DNA from: DASUWK01 sp036378435
Lineage (GTDB): Bacteria; Chloroflexota; Dormibacteria; Dormibacterales; Dormibacteraceae
NCBI GenBank assembly: GCA_036378435.1
Contig: DASUWK010000059.1
Coordinates: 1 to 64,000 of the forward strand
Length of the DNA stretch: 64,000 nucleotides
Direction: 5' to 3'
Shown here: piece by piece, positions 53,005-60,408 of the stretch
Numbering within the stretch: the first letter of the stretch is position 1
How the letters are laid out: each line of letters begins with the position of its first letter
Notes under the pieces: generated by a model
The model's input: the letters and a program-made list of their open reading frames with translations, nothing else
The model's database searches: none
Told to the model about the DNA's origin: nothing
Made by a program: the position numbers and the translations under genes

Positions 53005-53540
53005 TGTCGACCACGCGCATCCTCCCGCTTGCAGGCGTCGATCCCCAGGAGCTGCGGGACCGGCTGGCCGAGGCGGTCCAGAGCGGCGACGAATCGGCTC
53101 TCGACGAGCTGATCTCGACGGGCCGCCGTCGCCTGCAGGAGGCTCTCGAGGAAGAGCTGCACAGGCTGGTCGGCGAGCTGGTCACGGAGGTCAGCGGCCA
53201 GCAGGGTCTGCGCGAGAAGGTCGGCCGCGCCATCGCGCTGGGCTCGACGTTCCTGGAAGCGCTGCCGCCGCAGCGCCTGCTGCGTCAGCTGGAGGACTCC
53301 GACGCCTTCGTCGATCGCTGCCGCGCTGCCTGCTCCGGCCTGATCTCCTTCCTGGCCGGCGAGATCAACAGCGGGCTGGAGGCCGACGGTCGCAGCGCGC
53401 TGCCGCCGACCATGGCGCGGCTCTGGGTCGAGGAGTGCGTCGACCAGCTCCGGCGCTCGATGCAGCGCACCGAGATGGACGGTGTGGACCGCAGCAGCCA
53501 CCTGGCGATGTGGCTGCTGGACCAGCTCGAGGCGGACTAA
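53004..53540 (+). CDS. Hypothetical helical protein at the end of the ABC operon
   Basis: 178 residues from ATG sharing one base with the LivF stop. Soluble and strongly helical (LRDRLAEAVQSGDESALDELISTGRRRLQEALEEELHRLVGEL), with no signal or TM. No family recognised. Tight coupling to LivF suggests a cytoplasmic accessory or regulatory factor of the transporter. Confidence 0.75.
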   Translation: MSTTRILPLAGVDPQELRDRLAEAVQSGDESALDELISTGRRRLQEALEEELHRLVGELVTEVSGQQGLREKVGRAIALGSTFLEALPPQRLLRQLEDSDAFVDRCRAACSGLISFLAGEINSGLEADGRSALPPTMARLWVEECVDQLRRSMQRTEMDGVDRSSHLAMWLLDQLEAD

Positions 53541-53766
53541 GGCTAGCCTGTACGGCTTACGGGGTGTCGCGACAGCTCAGCTGGAGTGCCCCAGGCGCAA
53601 GGCAGCGCCGAGCATCGCAGCGAACGCACTTCAAGTGCGTGAGCGAGAAGCACAGAAGCTAACGCGGCGGATGGGGTGCACCAGCGGAGTCCGGAGGATG
53701 GCCGGCCGCACGTGCGGCCCGCCACTGTCGCCACATCTTGTGAGCTGTGCAGGCTAGTCTCCCTCC
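53541..53766. other. 226-bp spacer with two strong palindromes
   Basis: Contains ACGCACTT-C-AAGTGCGT (53624-53640) and the 16-base perfect palindrome GGCCGCACGTGCGGCC (53704-53719). No convincing ORF. It could hold the terminator of the ABC operon, a small RNA and the promoter of the acyl-CoA dehydrogenase gene. Confidence 0.5.
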
Positions 53767-54945
53767 ATGGATTTCCGCGACTCGCCTGCCGAGGCCGAGT
53801 TCCGAGCCAAGGTCGGCGCGTGGCTGCGGGAGCACCTGCCGCCCTTCCAGGAGCGGTATCGGCGGGCGCGCGACGGCGAGGAGCGGCTGGAGATCGCTGC
53901 CGGCTGGCAGCACGAGCTCTTCGAAGGCGGGTACGGCGCGCTCGGCTGGCCGGCCGAGTTCGGCGGCAGCGAGGCCTCGCCGCAGGAGCGATACCTGGCG
54001 GTGGAGGAAGCGGCCAAGCTGGGGGCGCCCTGGCATCTCAATATGGCGGTCACGCTGGGCTGGTGCGCGCCCGCCCTGCTCGCCTTCGGAACGCGGGCGC
54101 AGAAGGAGCAGCACCTCAAAACGATGCTCTCAGGCGACGAGGTCTGGTGCCAGATGTTCTCGGAGCCGAACGCCGGCAGCGACCTGGCCTCGCTGATCAC
54201 GCGCGCCGAGCAGCGGGGTGACCGGTTCGTCATCAACGGGCAGAAGGTGTGGTCGTCGGGCGCGCATTGGTCGCGCTACGGCATCCTGCTGGCGCGCTCC
54301 AGCGACGGCCCGCGCTACCGCAACCTCACCTTCTTCGCGATCGATATGCAGACGCCGGGCATCACCGTGCGCCCCATCCGGCAGATCACCGGTGAGAGCG
54401 ACTTCGCCGAGGTCTTCTTCACTGACTGCGAGGTTCCGGTGGAGAGTGTCGTGGGTGAGGTTGACGCAGGTTGGAACGTCGCCCTCTACACGCTGCTCAA
54501 CGAGCGCGTGGCGCTCTCGGCCGGCGCTGGCGCGGCGGTGATCGCGGTGCAGGGATTGGACCGGCTCCTCAACCTGGTGCGCGGCAGCGGCCGCGGGGCT
54601 GACCCGATCTACCGCCAGAAGACGGCGCAGGCCTGGATCGAGGCGGAGGCGAATCGCCTCACCGGCTACCGAGTGCTCGACGCGCAGTTCAAGGGCCGGC
54701 CGCCCGGCCCGGAGGCTTCGATCCTGAAGCTGTCAGGCGACCTCTGGACGCAGCGGCTGAGCGAGCTCGCGGTGGAGATGCTGGGCATGGAGGGAGCGCT
54801 GGCCGACGGCGACGGCTGGGCTTACTCGCTGCTGATGACGCGCGCGCTCACGATCGGCGGCGGCACATCCGAGATCCAGCACAACATCATCGCCGAGAGG
54901 GTGCTGGGGCTCCCGCGCCGGAGCTCAGCGCCAGCACCGACATAA
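53767..54945 (+). CDS. Acyl-CoA dehydrogenase
   Basis: 392 residues. FAD-dependent alpha/beta desaturation of an acyl-CoA. Landmarks: MDFRDSPAEAEFRAKV at the start, FSEPNAGSDLASL (~125-140, FAD/substrate loop), GQKVWSSGAHW, and the C-terminal GGGTSEIQHNIIAERVLGLPR. Whether it acts on branched-chain acyl-CoA is not evident from sequence, but the window's other branched-chain genes make that worth testing. The 3' end overlaps the convergent VKOR gene by 59 bp. Confidence 0.95.
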   Translation: MDFRDSPAEAEFRAKVGAWLREHLPPFQERYRRARDGEERLEIAAGWQHELFEGGYGALGWPAEFGGSEASPQERYLAVEEAAKLGAPWHLNMAVTLGWCAPALLAFGTRAQKEQHLKTMLSGDEVWCQMFSEPNAGSDLASLITRAEQRGDRFVINGQKVWSSGAHWSRYGILLARSSDGPRYRNLTFFAIDMQTPGITVRPIRQITGESDFAEVFFTDCEVPVESVVGEVDAGWNVALYTLLNERVALSAGAGAAVIAVQGLDRLLNLVRGSGRGADPIYRQKTAQAWIEAEANRLTGYRVLDAQFKGRPPGPEASILKLSGDLWTQRLSELAVEMLGMEGALADGDGWAYSLLMTRALTIGGGTSEIQHNIIAERVLGLPRRSSAPAPT

Positions 54946-55342
54946 AGGTCAGCAGCACCAGCAGGTGCGCACCGGTGCACCACGCGCAGATGGCGCCGAT
55001 CCGGTCGATCTCGATGAAGACGAGATAGAGGACCGTCAGCAGACCGGCCGCGCCCCAGACAAGATGGGCGCGCGCGAGGCCGGTCCCTTCCTGGCGAAGC
55101 CGGAGAGCCGCCAGCCCCACGCTGACGGCGAACCAGACGATGCCGGCCGCCGACGTCGGGATGCCGGTGCCGGCGACGGTGCCGTAGGGGCTGGAGATCA
55201 CCCGCTCGCAGTTGACGACGCCGCCCGTCTCGCACACCAGGGCCACCGAGGTCGTGAAGTGGACGACGGTGAGATAGATGGAGATCCCGATGCCGACCGT
55301 CCCGGCCGCCACGACGACCAGCAGCAGGGGCCGCGCCTGCAT
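54887..55342 (-). CDS. Vitamin K epoxide reductase family protein (disulfide generator)
   Basis: 151 residues, four to five TM helices. Redox Cys pairs: C in LVCETGGVVNCERV and the CxxC active site in CAWCTGAH. In bacteria without DsbB, VKOR re-oxidises a periplasmic or extracytoplasmic thiol oxidase using quinone. The ATG overlaps the stop of the thioredoxin-like gene (one base), so the two make a coupled oxidative folding system, fitting the many Cys-containing exported proteins here. Confidence 0.93.
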   Translation of the reverse strand: MQARPLLLVVVAAGTVGIGISIYLTVVHFTTSVALVCETGGVVNCERVISSPYGTVAGTGIPTSAAGIVWFAVSVGLAALRLRQEGTGLARAHLVWGAAGLLTVLYLVFIEIDRIGAICAWCTGAHLLVLLTFMSVLALSSGAGAPAPSRR

Positions 55343-56196
55343 CAGCCGGGGAGGCCGCTCTTGAGGCGCTGGATCACGGGGTCGGAGCAGACGCTCGCGG
55401 GCTGATCACCCGTGATCTTGCAGATCGAGGCGGTGATCAGGTTGGCCGAGCCCAGGATGCCCTGGGCTTGCGGCGAGCCGGGCGTGCCCAGGGCGTCGGC
55501 GATGTCAAGCCAGGTCGAGGTCGTCAGCAGGTTGTAGTCGTAGGTGGCGCCGTCGAACGAGAGCTGGTTGCCGAAGTCGACGAACGGGTAGCCCGTGGCG
55601 TACTTAGACAGGAGCGCCGACTGCTGCGACGTCGGTTGCCGCAGCGGCTTGCCCGCGTTGTCGTAGAGCTCGACCGGCACGAACGCGATGTAGGCGCTGC
55701 TGTAGGAGGCGTTCCGGAAAGTGAACGTGGGTACCGAAGCTTCAGCCGACATGAGCGTCTGGACGCCGGAGAAGGTGCCGAAGCGCGAGAGGGCGACGAT
55801 GAGGGCCCAGCGCTCGGCCCCGCAGTAGGGACAGTACTCGGCGCCCATGTAAAGGACCTCGGGCTTGCCCCCCGAGGTGAGGGGCTGTTCGGACACGTGC
55901 CGGAATCCCTTCGTTGTCGCCGAGCCCGAGCCGACCGCGGCCAGCGTTGCCGGCGAGACCTTGGCCAGCTGCGACAGCACGCTCGCCGGCGGGGTGGGGT
56001 TGGGCGCCGGCGGCGAGCTTCTCGCGTTGATCACGAAGAAGACCACGGCGAGAACCACCAGGCCGAGCGTTACGCCGACGGGCAGCAGCCAGGGACGCTC
56101 GCCGCGGGCAGCCGGACGGGCCTTGGGTCGCTGCTTCTGCCGCGCATCGGCCCGCTGGGTGGTGCGCGGCCGCTCCCGCTTGCGCTGGGCCGTCAT
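55342..56196 (-). CDS. DUF929 thioredoxin-like membrane-anchored thiol protein
   Basis: 284 residues. Basic N-terminal cytoplasmic tail, one TM (~37-60, WLLPVGVTLGLVVLAVVFFVIN), then an extracytoplasmic DUF929 domain with the active site CPYC in GAEYCPYCGAERW. Acts as the probable DsbA-like partner of VKOR. Starts within the stop of the upstream membrane protein (ATGA), in a four-gene minus-strand operon 57940 to 54887. Confidence 0.9.
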   Translation of the reverse strand: MTAQRKRERPRTTQRADARQKQRPKARPAARGERPWLLPVGVTLGLVVLAVVFFVINARSSPPAPNPTPPASVLSQLAKVSPATLAAVGSGSATTKGFRHVSEQPLTSGGKPEVLYMGAEYCPYCGAERWALIVALSRFGTFSGVQTLMSAEASVPTFTFRNASYSSAYIAFVPVELYDNAGKPLRQPTSQQSALLSKYATGYPFVDFGNQLSFDGATYDYNLLTTSTWLDIADALGTPGSPQAQGILGSANLITASICKITGDQPASVCSDPVIQRLKSGLPG

Positions 56197-57584
56197 CCGC
56201 CCGCCGTGATGGGCTGCGCCAGGATCCAGAGGCTGGTCATGGTGTAAGCGACCATCAGCCCGAGCATCGGGTACTGGCTCAGGAGGGCGCGCCGCGCCGA
56301 CCTGAACCGCTCACCCGCGCGGAGGTGACTGAGCCAGACCGCGATCACGTGGCCGATGACGATGAGGATGACCTGCATGTACCACACGGTCGCGGCCCCG
56401 GCGAGCGCGAAGCTCGGTTGGTAGCCCGCCAACGACGGGGCCAGGTGCCAGCCGCGCTGCAGCGGATCGTTGATGAGCGGGAAGAGCCCCTGGGCCTGCA
56501 CCAGCATGTAGCTGTAGTTGTGGGCGAAGTTGTAGACGAGCGCGATCGGCACCAAGGTGAAGACGAATGCGGTCGTGATCGGCAGCCGCTCGCGGCCGCG
56601 GCCGAAGACGATGACCAGCCGCATGATCGCCACGTAGATCAGAAGAAACACGATCGTGATCAGCGTCAGGCCGAGGAAGAACTTGACCAGCGCCACACGC
56701 AGCGTGTCGTTGAGGTTCGGCGCGAAGGCGGGCTGGAAGTCGTTGATCCACGGCCCGGTGGCTGAGATCCCGTCGAAGGCGAGGCTGCTCAGCGTCAGGA
56801 TGACGAACACGATCCAGTCCCAGCCGGTCGCGAACGGCTGCAGGAGCCCGACGCCCCAGGGCCGGAGGTAGGCGCGTGCCACACGGCCCGACTGGTCGCG
56901 CTCGACCTCGACCGGGCTGAACCGGCCGACGACGCTGAAGAGCACGGTGAACGTCTCGCCGCGACCCAGCCACTCGTCGCGGCCGAACAGGAACATCGCG
57001 GCCAGCGTGTAGACCGTGTAGATGACAGCGACCGTCGCGACCCAATTCGGATGGTTGGAGCGGCCGGACGCCAGCTCGAAGCCGGCGAACAGCCAGTAGC
57101 CGGCGACCGCGGGCCAGATGCCGACGCGGTCCGGCAGCCGGAGCCGCGGCTTGCGCGGCCGGCGCAGGGTCATCACGTCGTACAGCGCCGACCACGGGTT
57201 GAAGCCCGCGTAGAGATTGCCGGCCAGCCCCGAGACGATCACCAGCGCCGCCCAGAAATAGATCCAGACCAGGTACTCCGCGGGGTTGTGGGTCGGGTCC
57301 TGCACCCCCGCGTAGCCGCTGGCGATGACCGCCAGCAGCGCCACCACGCCCACGGTCCCGGCGATCGCGCGCGGCACTCCCGAACGCAGTAGCGCGGCGA
57401 GCCAGCGCATCTCGAGGCGCGGGTAGCTGGTCGCCTGCTCGCCCACCTTGGACCCGGCGAAGACGGCGACGATCACGAACGACAGCACCACCACGCCACC
57501 AGCCGCATAGAGATAGAGCGCAAGCGGGATCGGCAGGTCGTAACGAACGCCGAACCCGTGCAGTAGGGGCGCGGTAACGCTCAT
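56193..57584 (-). CDS. Polytopic membrane protein of unknown function
   Basis: 463 residues with about 11-12 TM segments. Conserved-looking features: SGLAGNLYAGFNPWSALYDV in a loop, a NHPNW loop and HNYSYMLVQAQG late in the protein. Similar proteins are sometimes annotated as fenitrothion hydrolase-like, but nothing in the sequence shows hydrolase chemistry. It overlaps both neighbours (cupredoxin-like lipoprotein upstream, DUF929 downstream), which suggests a role in metal or redox processes at the membrane. Confidence 0.8.
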   Translation of the reverse strand: MSVTAPLLHGFGVRYDLPIPLALYLYAAGGVVVLSFVIVAVFAGSKVGEQATSYPRLEMRWLAALLRSGVPRAIAGTVGVVALLAVIASGYAGVQDPTHNPAEYLVWIYFWAALVIVSGLAGNLYAGFNPWSALYDVMTLRRPRKPRLRLPDRVGIWPAVAGYWLFAGFELASGRSNHPNWVATVAVIYTVYTLAAMFLFGRDEWLGRGETFTVLFSVVGRFSPVEVERDQSGRVARAYLRPWGVGLLQPFATGWDWIVFVILTLSSLAFDGISATGPWINDFQPAFAPNLNDTLRVALVKFFLGLTLITIVFLLIYVAIMRLVIVFGRGRERLPITTAFVFTLVPIALVYNFAHNYSYMLVQAQGLFPLINDPLQRGWHLAPSLAGYQPSFALAGAATVWYMQVILIVIGHVIAVWLSHLRAGERFRSARRALLSQYPMLGLMVAYTMTSLWILAQPITAGG

Positions 57585-57940
57585 CTCGGATCGACTTCGA
57601 GGTTGCCGAGGTGCTGGCTCGTGGCTTCGATCTCGTATTCGAAGGTACCGGTCTTGTCCGCCTTGAACGTCTTGGTGTCGGGTTTCCCGGGAGCGGGCTC
57701 GAAGTGCAGGTCGTAGCCGTGGAGGTGCACCTCCTCGGCCTTGTCGGCATAGATGGTCAGGGTGATCGTGTCCCCCTCATAAGCCTTGAGCAGCGTGACG
57801 TCGGCTGAAATACCGCTCACGTGCACCGTGAAATTGCGGTTCTGAACGGGCGGCGCACTGCCCACACCAGGCGCGCTGCAGGCGACGACTCCGCCCGCCA
57901 GGCCCACGGTCAAGATGGCGTTGAGCACCAGTCTTCTCAC
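57581..57940 (-). CDS. Cupredoxin-like lipoprotein lacking the Cys copper ligand
   Basis: 119 residues from a GTG with GGAGGAG five bases upstream. Lipobox GGVVAC, then a cupredoxin-fold domain (NFTVHVSGISADVTLLKAYEGDTITLTIYADKAEEVHLHGYDL; TGTFEYEIEATSQHLGNLEV). A type 1 site would need Cys near FEYEIE; none is present and the only Cys is the lipidated one. HLHGYD and one later His remain, so a different metal or no metal is bound. Coupled (ATGA) to the polytopic membrane protein. Confidence 0.82.
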   Translation of the reverse strand: MRRLVLNAILTVGLAGGVVACSAPGVGSAPPVQNRNFTVHVSGISADVTLLKAYEGDTITLTIYADKAEEVHLHGYDLHFEPAPGKPDTKTFKADKTGTFEYEIEATSQHLGNLEVDPR

Positions 57941-57958
57941 TGAATCTCCTCCTTGTTT

Positions 57959-57981
57959 GATCCCCGTCGCCGGGGTCGATC
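57959..57981 (-). terminator. Stem-loop between the minus-strand membrane gene and the cupredoxin-like gene
   Basis: CCCCG / CGGGG arms with a four-base loop, flanked by GATC on both sides, four bases past a stop codon and before a strong ribosome-binding site. May attenuate or process the transcript. Confidence 0.4.
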
Positions 57982-57984
57982 AGG

Positions 57985-58593
57985 TCAGGAGAAGAGAGGC
58001 GGGCCGCGCTTGGCGAATGACGCGGGGGCACACTGCTGAAGGATCAGCGCCCGGCTGCGGCCGTCGGGTCGCGCCGGCGAGGCGGACAGGACAAGACGAA
58101 CCGGCCGGACTTCGACGAGACCGACCTCGATTGCGGCGACGGCGCCGCCGACCGCGGTGGACCACCACGTCAGCGCAATCGCTCCCAAAAGCGCGACCGG
58201 GAGCTGGCCGAGCGAGCCCCACAGCAGGAGGTCGAGGAGGAGCGGCTGGCGCAGGCCGCCCGCCAGGCTCTCGACCGATTCCTGGCCGGCGTAGACAGTG
58301 AGCTGGAGGACGAACAACGCCGCGAAGGCGTCGAAGACACGCCACGACCCGGTCGCGTGCCGGACGCGCCCGCCGGCGCTGAACACACGGGCCCACGCGA
58401 CCAAGAGCAGTCCGACCAGGAGCACTGATCCCACGCCGCCCGCGAGCGCCGTCGCCAGAGGCAGGTAGTACGCATGCACGCCCGAGCTCTGGAGCTGCCC
58501 GGCGCCGGCGCCGAAGCGCGCCTCATACGACAGGAAGTGCCCGGCCTGCGAACCGGCGAGGCCGATGACGAGCAGCTGGCACGCGCGCCTCAC
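57985..58593 (-). CDS. Hypothetical integral membrane protein
   Basis: 202 residues, about four TM segments (~7-22, 45-70, 88-106, 122-150). N-terminal QLLVIGLAGSQAGHFLSYEARFG carries a His in the first helix region. The C-terminal ~45 residues are Arg/Pro-rich and hydrophilic. No family recognised. It probably opens the minus-strand operon continuing through the cupredoxin-like, polytopic, DUF929 and VKOR genes. Confidence 0.7.
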   Translation of the reverse strand: MRRACQLLVIGLAGSQAGHFLSYEARFGAGAGQLQSSGVHAYYLPLATALAGGVGSVLLVGLLLVAWARVFSAGGRVRHATGSWRVFDAFAALFVLQLTVYAGQESVESLAGGLRQPLLLDLLLWGSLGQLPVALLGAIALTWWSTAVGGAVAAIEVGLVEVRPVRLVLSASPARPDGRSRALILQQCAPASFAKRGPPLFS

Positions 58594-58683
58594 CCGGCGA
58601 TCATAAGATCGGCGGCCGCTGGAAGCCGGCCGCCAACTCGCCTGCTTTGAGGTCCGCCGTCTCGACTGATACGGTCCGGTACG

Positions 58684-60408
58684 GTGCGGGGAAGCAGGTT
58701 CCTGGGGTTGATGCTGGCCGTCGCCGGCCTGGCGGCGGCGCTCGTGAGCGCGTCAAACGACGGCGTTGCGGGCAGCGGCGCCCTAGCCGGCTCGGCGGCC
58801 GCGGCGGCGCACGTCTATGCCGCAACTCCGGCCACCGCGTCGCCAACTCCCTCAACTGGGACAGCTGCCGTGCTGCGCCAGGCCGGCCAGAGAGATCCGC
58901 GTCATGCCTGGCGCGTTGGCTTCGCCAAGGAGCTGCTCGACCCCACGGCGGACCAGCTCAAAGCCGGGCTGCACCTCGGCGGCTACGGGCTGGGCCCTAC
59001 GCGCACCTCCACCGGTCCGCTGATCGACGGCGACGGCGCCGTCGAGCACCTCTACGCGCGAGCGCTCGCCATCAGCAATCACTCCGGCCAGACGCTGCTG
59101 CTGGCGGCGCTCGAGAATCAAGGCACGTTCGCCGCGGACAAGCAGGGGCCGTTCGGCATCTACGACATGCGCCTGCAGGTGTCGCACGACACCGGGGTGC
59201 CCGTCGACTCGATCGTGATCAACTCCGACCACAGTCACGCCGGCCCGGACCTGATCGGGCTCTGGGGCGGTGTGCCGGTGAGCTACCTCGAGCTCGTCTA
59301 CACCCAGACGGTGAAAGCGTTGGACGAGGCCTACGCAAACCGCGTGCCGGCTAGCCTGCTGGTCGGCATAGACGTGCCGGTCATGCCCACGCCGGCGGTC
59401 GGTGGGTACGTGCCGGGCACTGCCACGCCGGGTGAGAACCTCGACCACAGCCAGTTCGGCCAGGACACCCAGACCGGCTACCACGACGAGGCGGTCGACA
59501 CCCAGCTGCGCGTGCTCCAGGCGTACGACACGGCCGGCCGTCCCCTCGGCACCCTGATCAACTACGCGGCCCACGCGACCGTGATGGGCGGCGGCAACAT
59601 CCTTTACTCGGCGGACTGGCCCGGCCGCGTGGCCCGCGCGACTGAGATCGCCCTGAGCGAACCGGTGGCGGTGACGATGGTCGCCGACGTCGGCCGCACC
59701 CAGCCGCCGCGCCCGTGCAGCAAGGACTGCTCGGACGTTGACAAGCTCGACACCTACACCCGCCTTCTCGCGCCCTGGGTCGTCCAGGCCGTCGCCGGCG
59801 CCGTACCCGTGCAGGGCACGCAGGTCGCCTCGCACGAGGTCATGACCCGCGAGCTCGCCACCAACCCGGCTCTGCTCGGGGTCGGCTACACCGGCGAGCT
59901 GCCGATCCGCGGCGTCGGCGCCTACCGCTCGACGACGCCGCCGTGGATCACGGGCACGCTGGTCGGCACCTTCGTGTCGGCGCACCGCGTCGGCGACATC
60001 CTGCTCACCGCCAACCCGGGCGAGGCCTATCCGGACATCAGGTCGGGGCTGCTGAAAGGCATCTCAGGCGTCCAGGCGGGCTTCACTTTCGGCCTCGCGA
60101 ACGACCAGCTCGGGTACTTGATCGCCCCTGCCAGCGAATACGGCTGGATCACGAGCAGCAATCCCGGCAACGACAACTCCTTCTTCAACGTGAGCGTGCA
60201 GTACGGCGATCACATCTACTGCACGCAGCTGAGCGAGGCGACCGCCCTCGGCTTCGCGACCACCGGCGCTGCGCCCTACGACGGCACGGCCGCGGAGCCG
60301 GTCTGTCCCCTCGAAGGCGCATCCGACGCCGTTCCGGTGGGCCCGGCGCCGCAGCAGCCGTGGCCGTTCGGCGACGGCACCGCGCTCCCGCCGCCTTTCC
60401 CTCAGTAG
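58684..60408 (+). CDS. Secreted neutral/alkaline ceramidase-like hydrolase
   Basis: 574 residues from a GTG. Signal sequence (RFLGLMLAVAGLAAALVSASNDGVA), linker rich in Ala/Thr/Pro, then a domain with neutral-ceramidase-family landmarks: INSDHSHAGPDLIG (metal His), INYAAHATVMG, YSADWPGR and LLTANPGEAYPDI. The family hydrolyses N-acyl linkages; many bacterial members have unknown substrates. The usual Ser-containing loop is not obvious, so it may belong to a non-ceramidase branch. Ends convergent with the MFS-CNBD gene (7-bp overlap). Confidence 0.82.
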   Translation: MRGSRFLGLMLAVAGLAAALVSASNDGVAGSGALAGSAAAAAHVYAATPATASPTPSTGTAAVLRQAGQRDPRHAWRVGFAKELLDPTADQLKAGLHLGGYGLGPTRTSTGPLIDGDGAVEHLYARALAISNHSGQTLLLAALENQGTFAADKQGPFGIYDMRLQVSHDTGVPVDSIVINSDHSHAGPDLIGLWGGVPVSYLELVYTQTVKALDEAYANRVPASLLVGIDVPVMPTPAVGGYVPGTATPGENLDHSQFGQDTQTGYHDEAVDTQLRVLQAYDTAGRPLGTLINYAAHATVMGGGNILYSADWPGRVARATEIALSEPVAVTMVADVGRTQPPRPCSKDCSDVDKLDTYTRLLAPWVVQAVAGAVPVQGTQVASHEVMTRELATNPALLGVGYTGELPIRGVGAYRSTTPPWITGTLVGTFVSAHRVGDILLTANPGEAYPDIRSGLLKGISGVQAGFTFGLANDQLGYLIAPASEYGWITSSNPGNDNSFFNVSVQYGDHIYCTQLSEATALGFATTGAAPYDGTAAEPVCPLEGASDAVPVGPAPQQPWPFGDGTALPPPFPQ

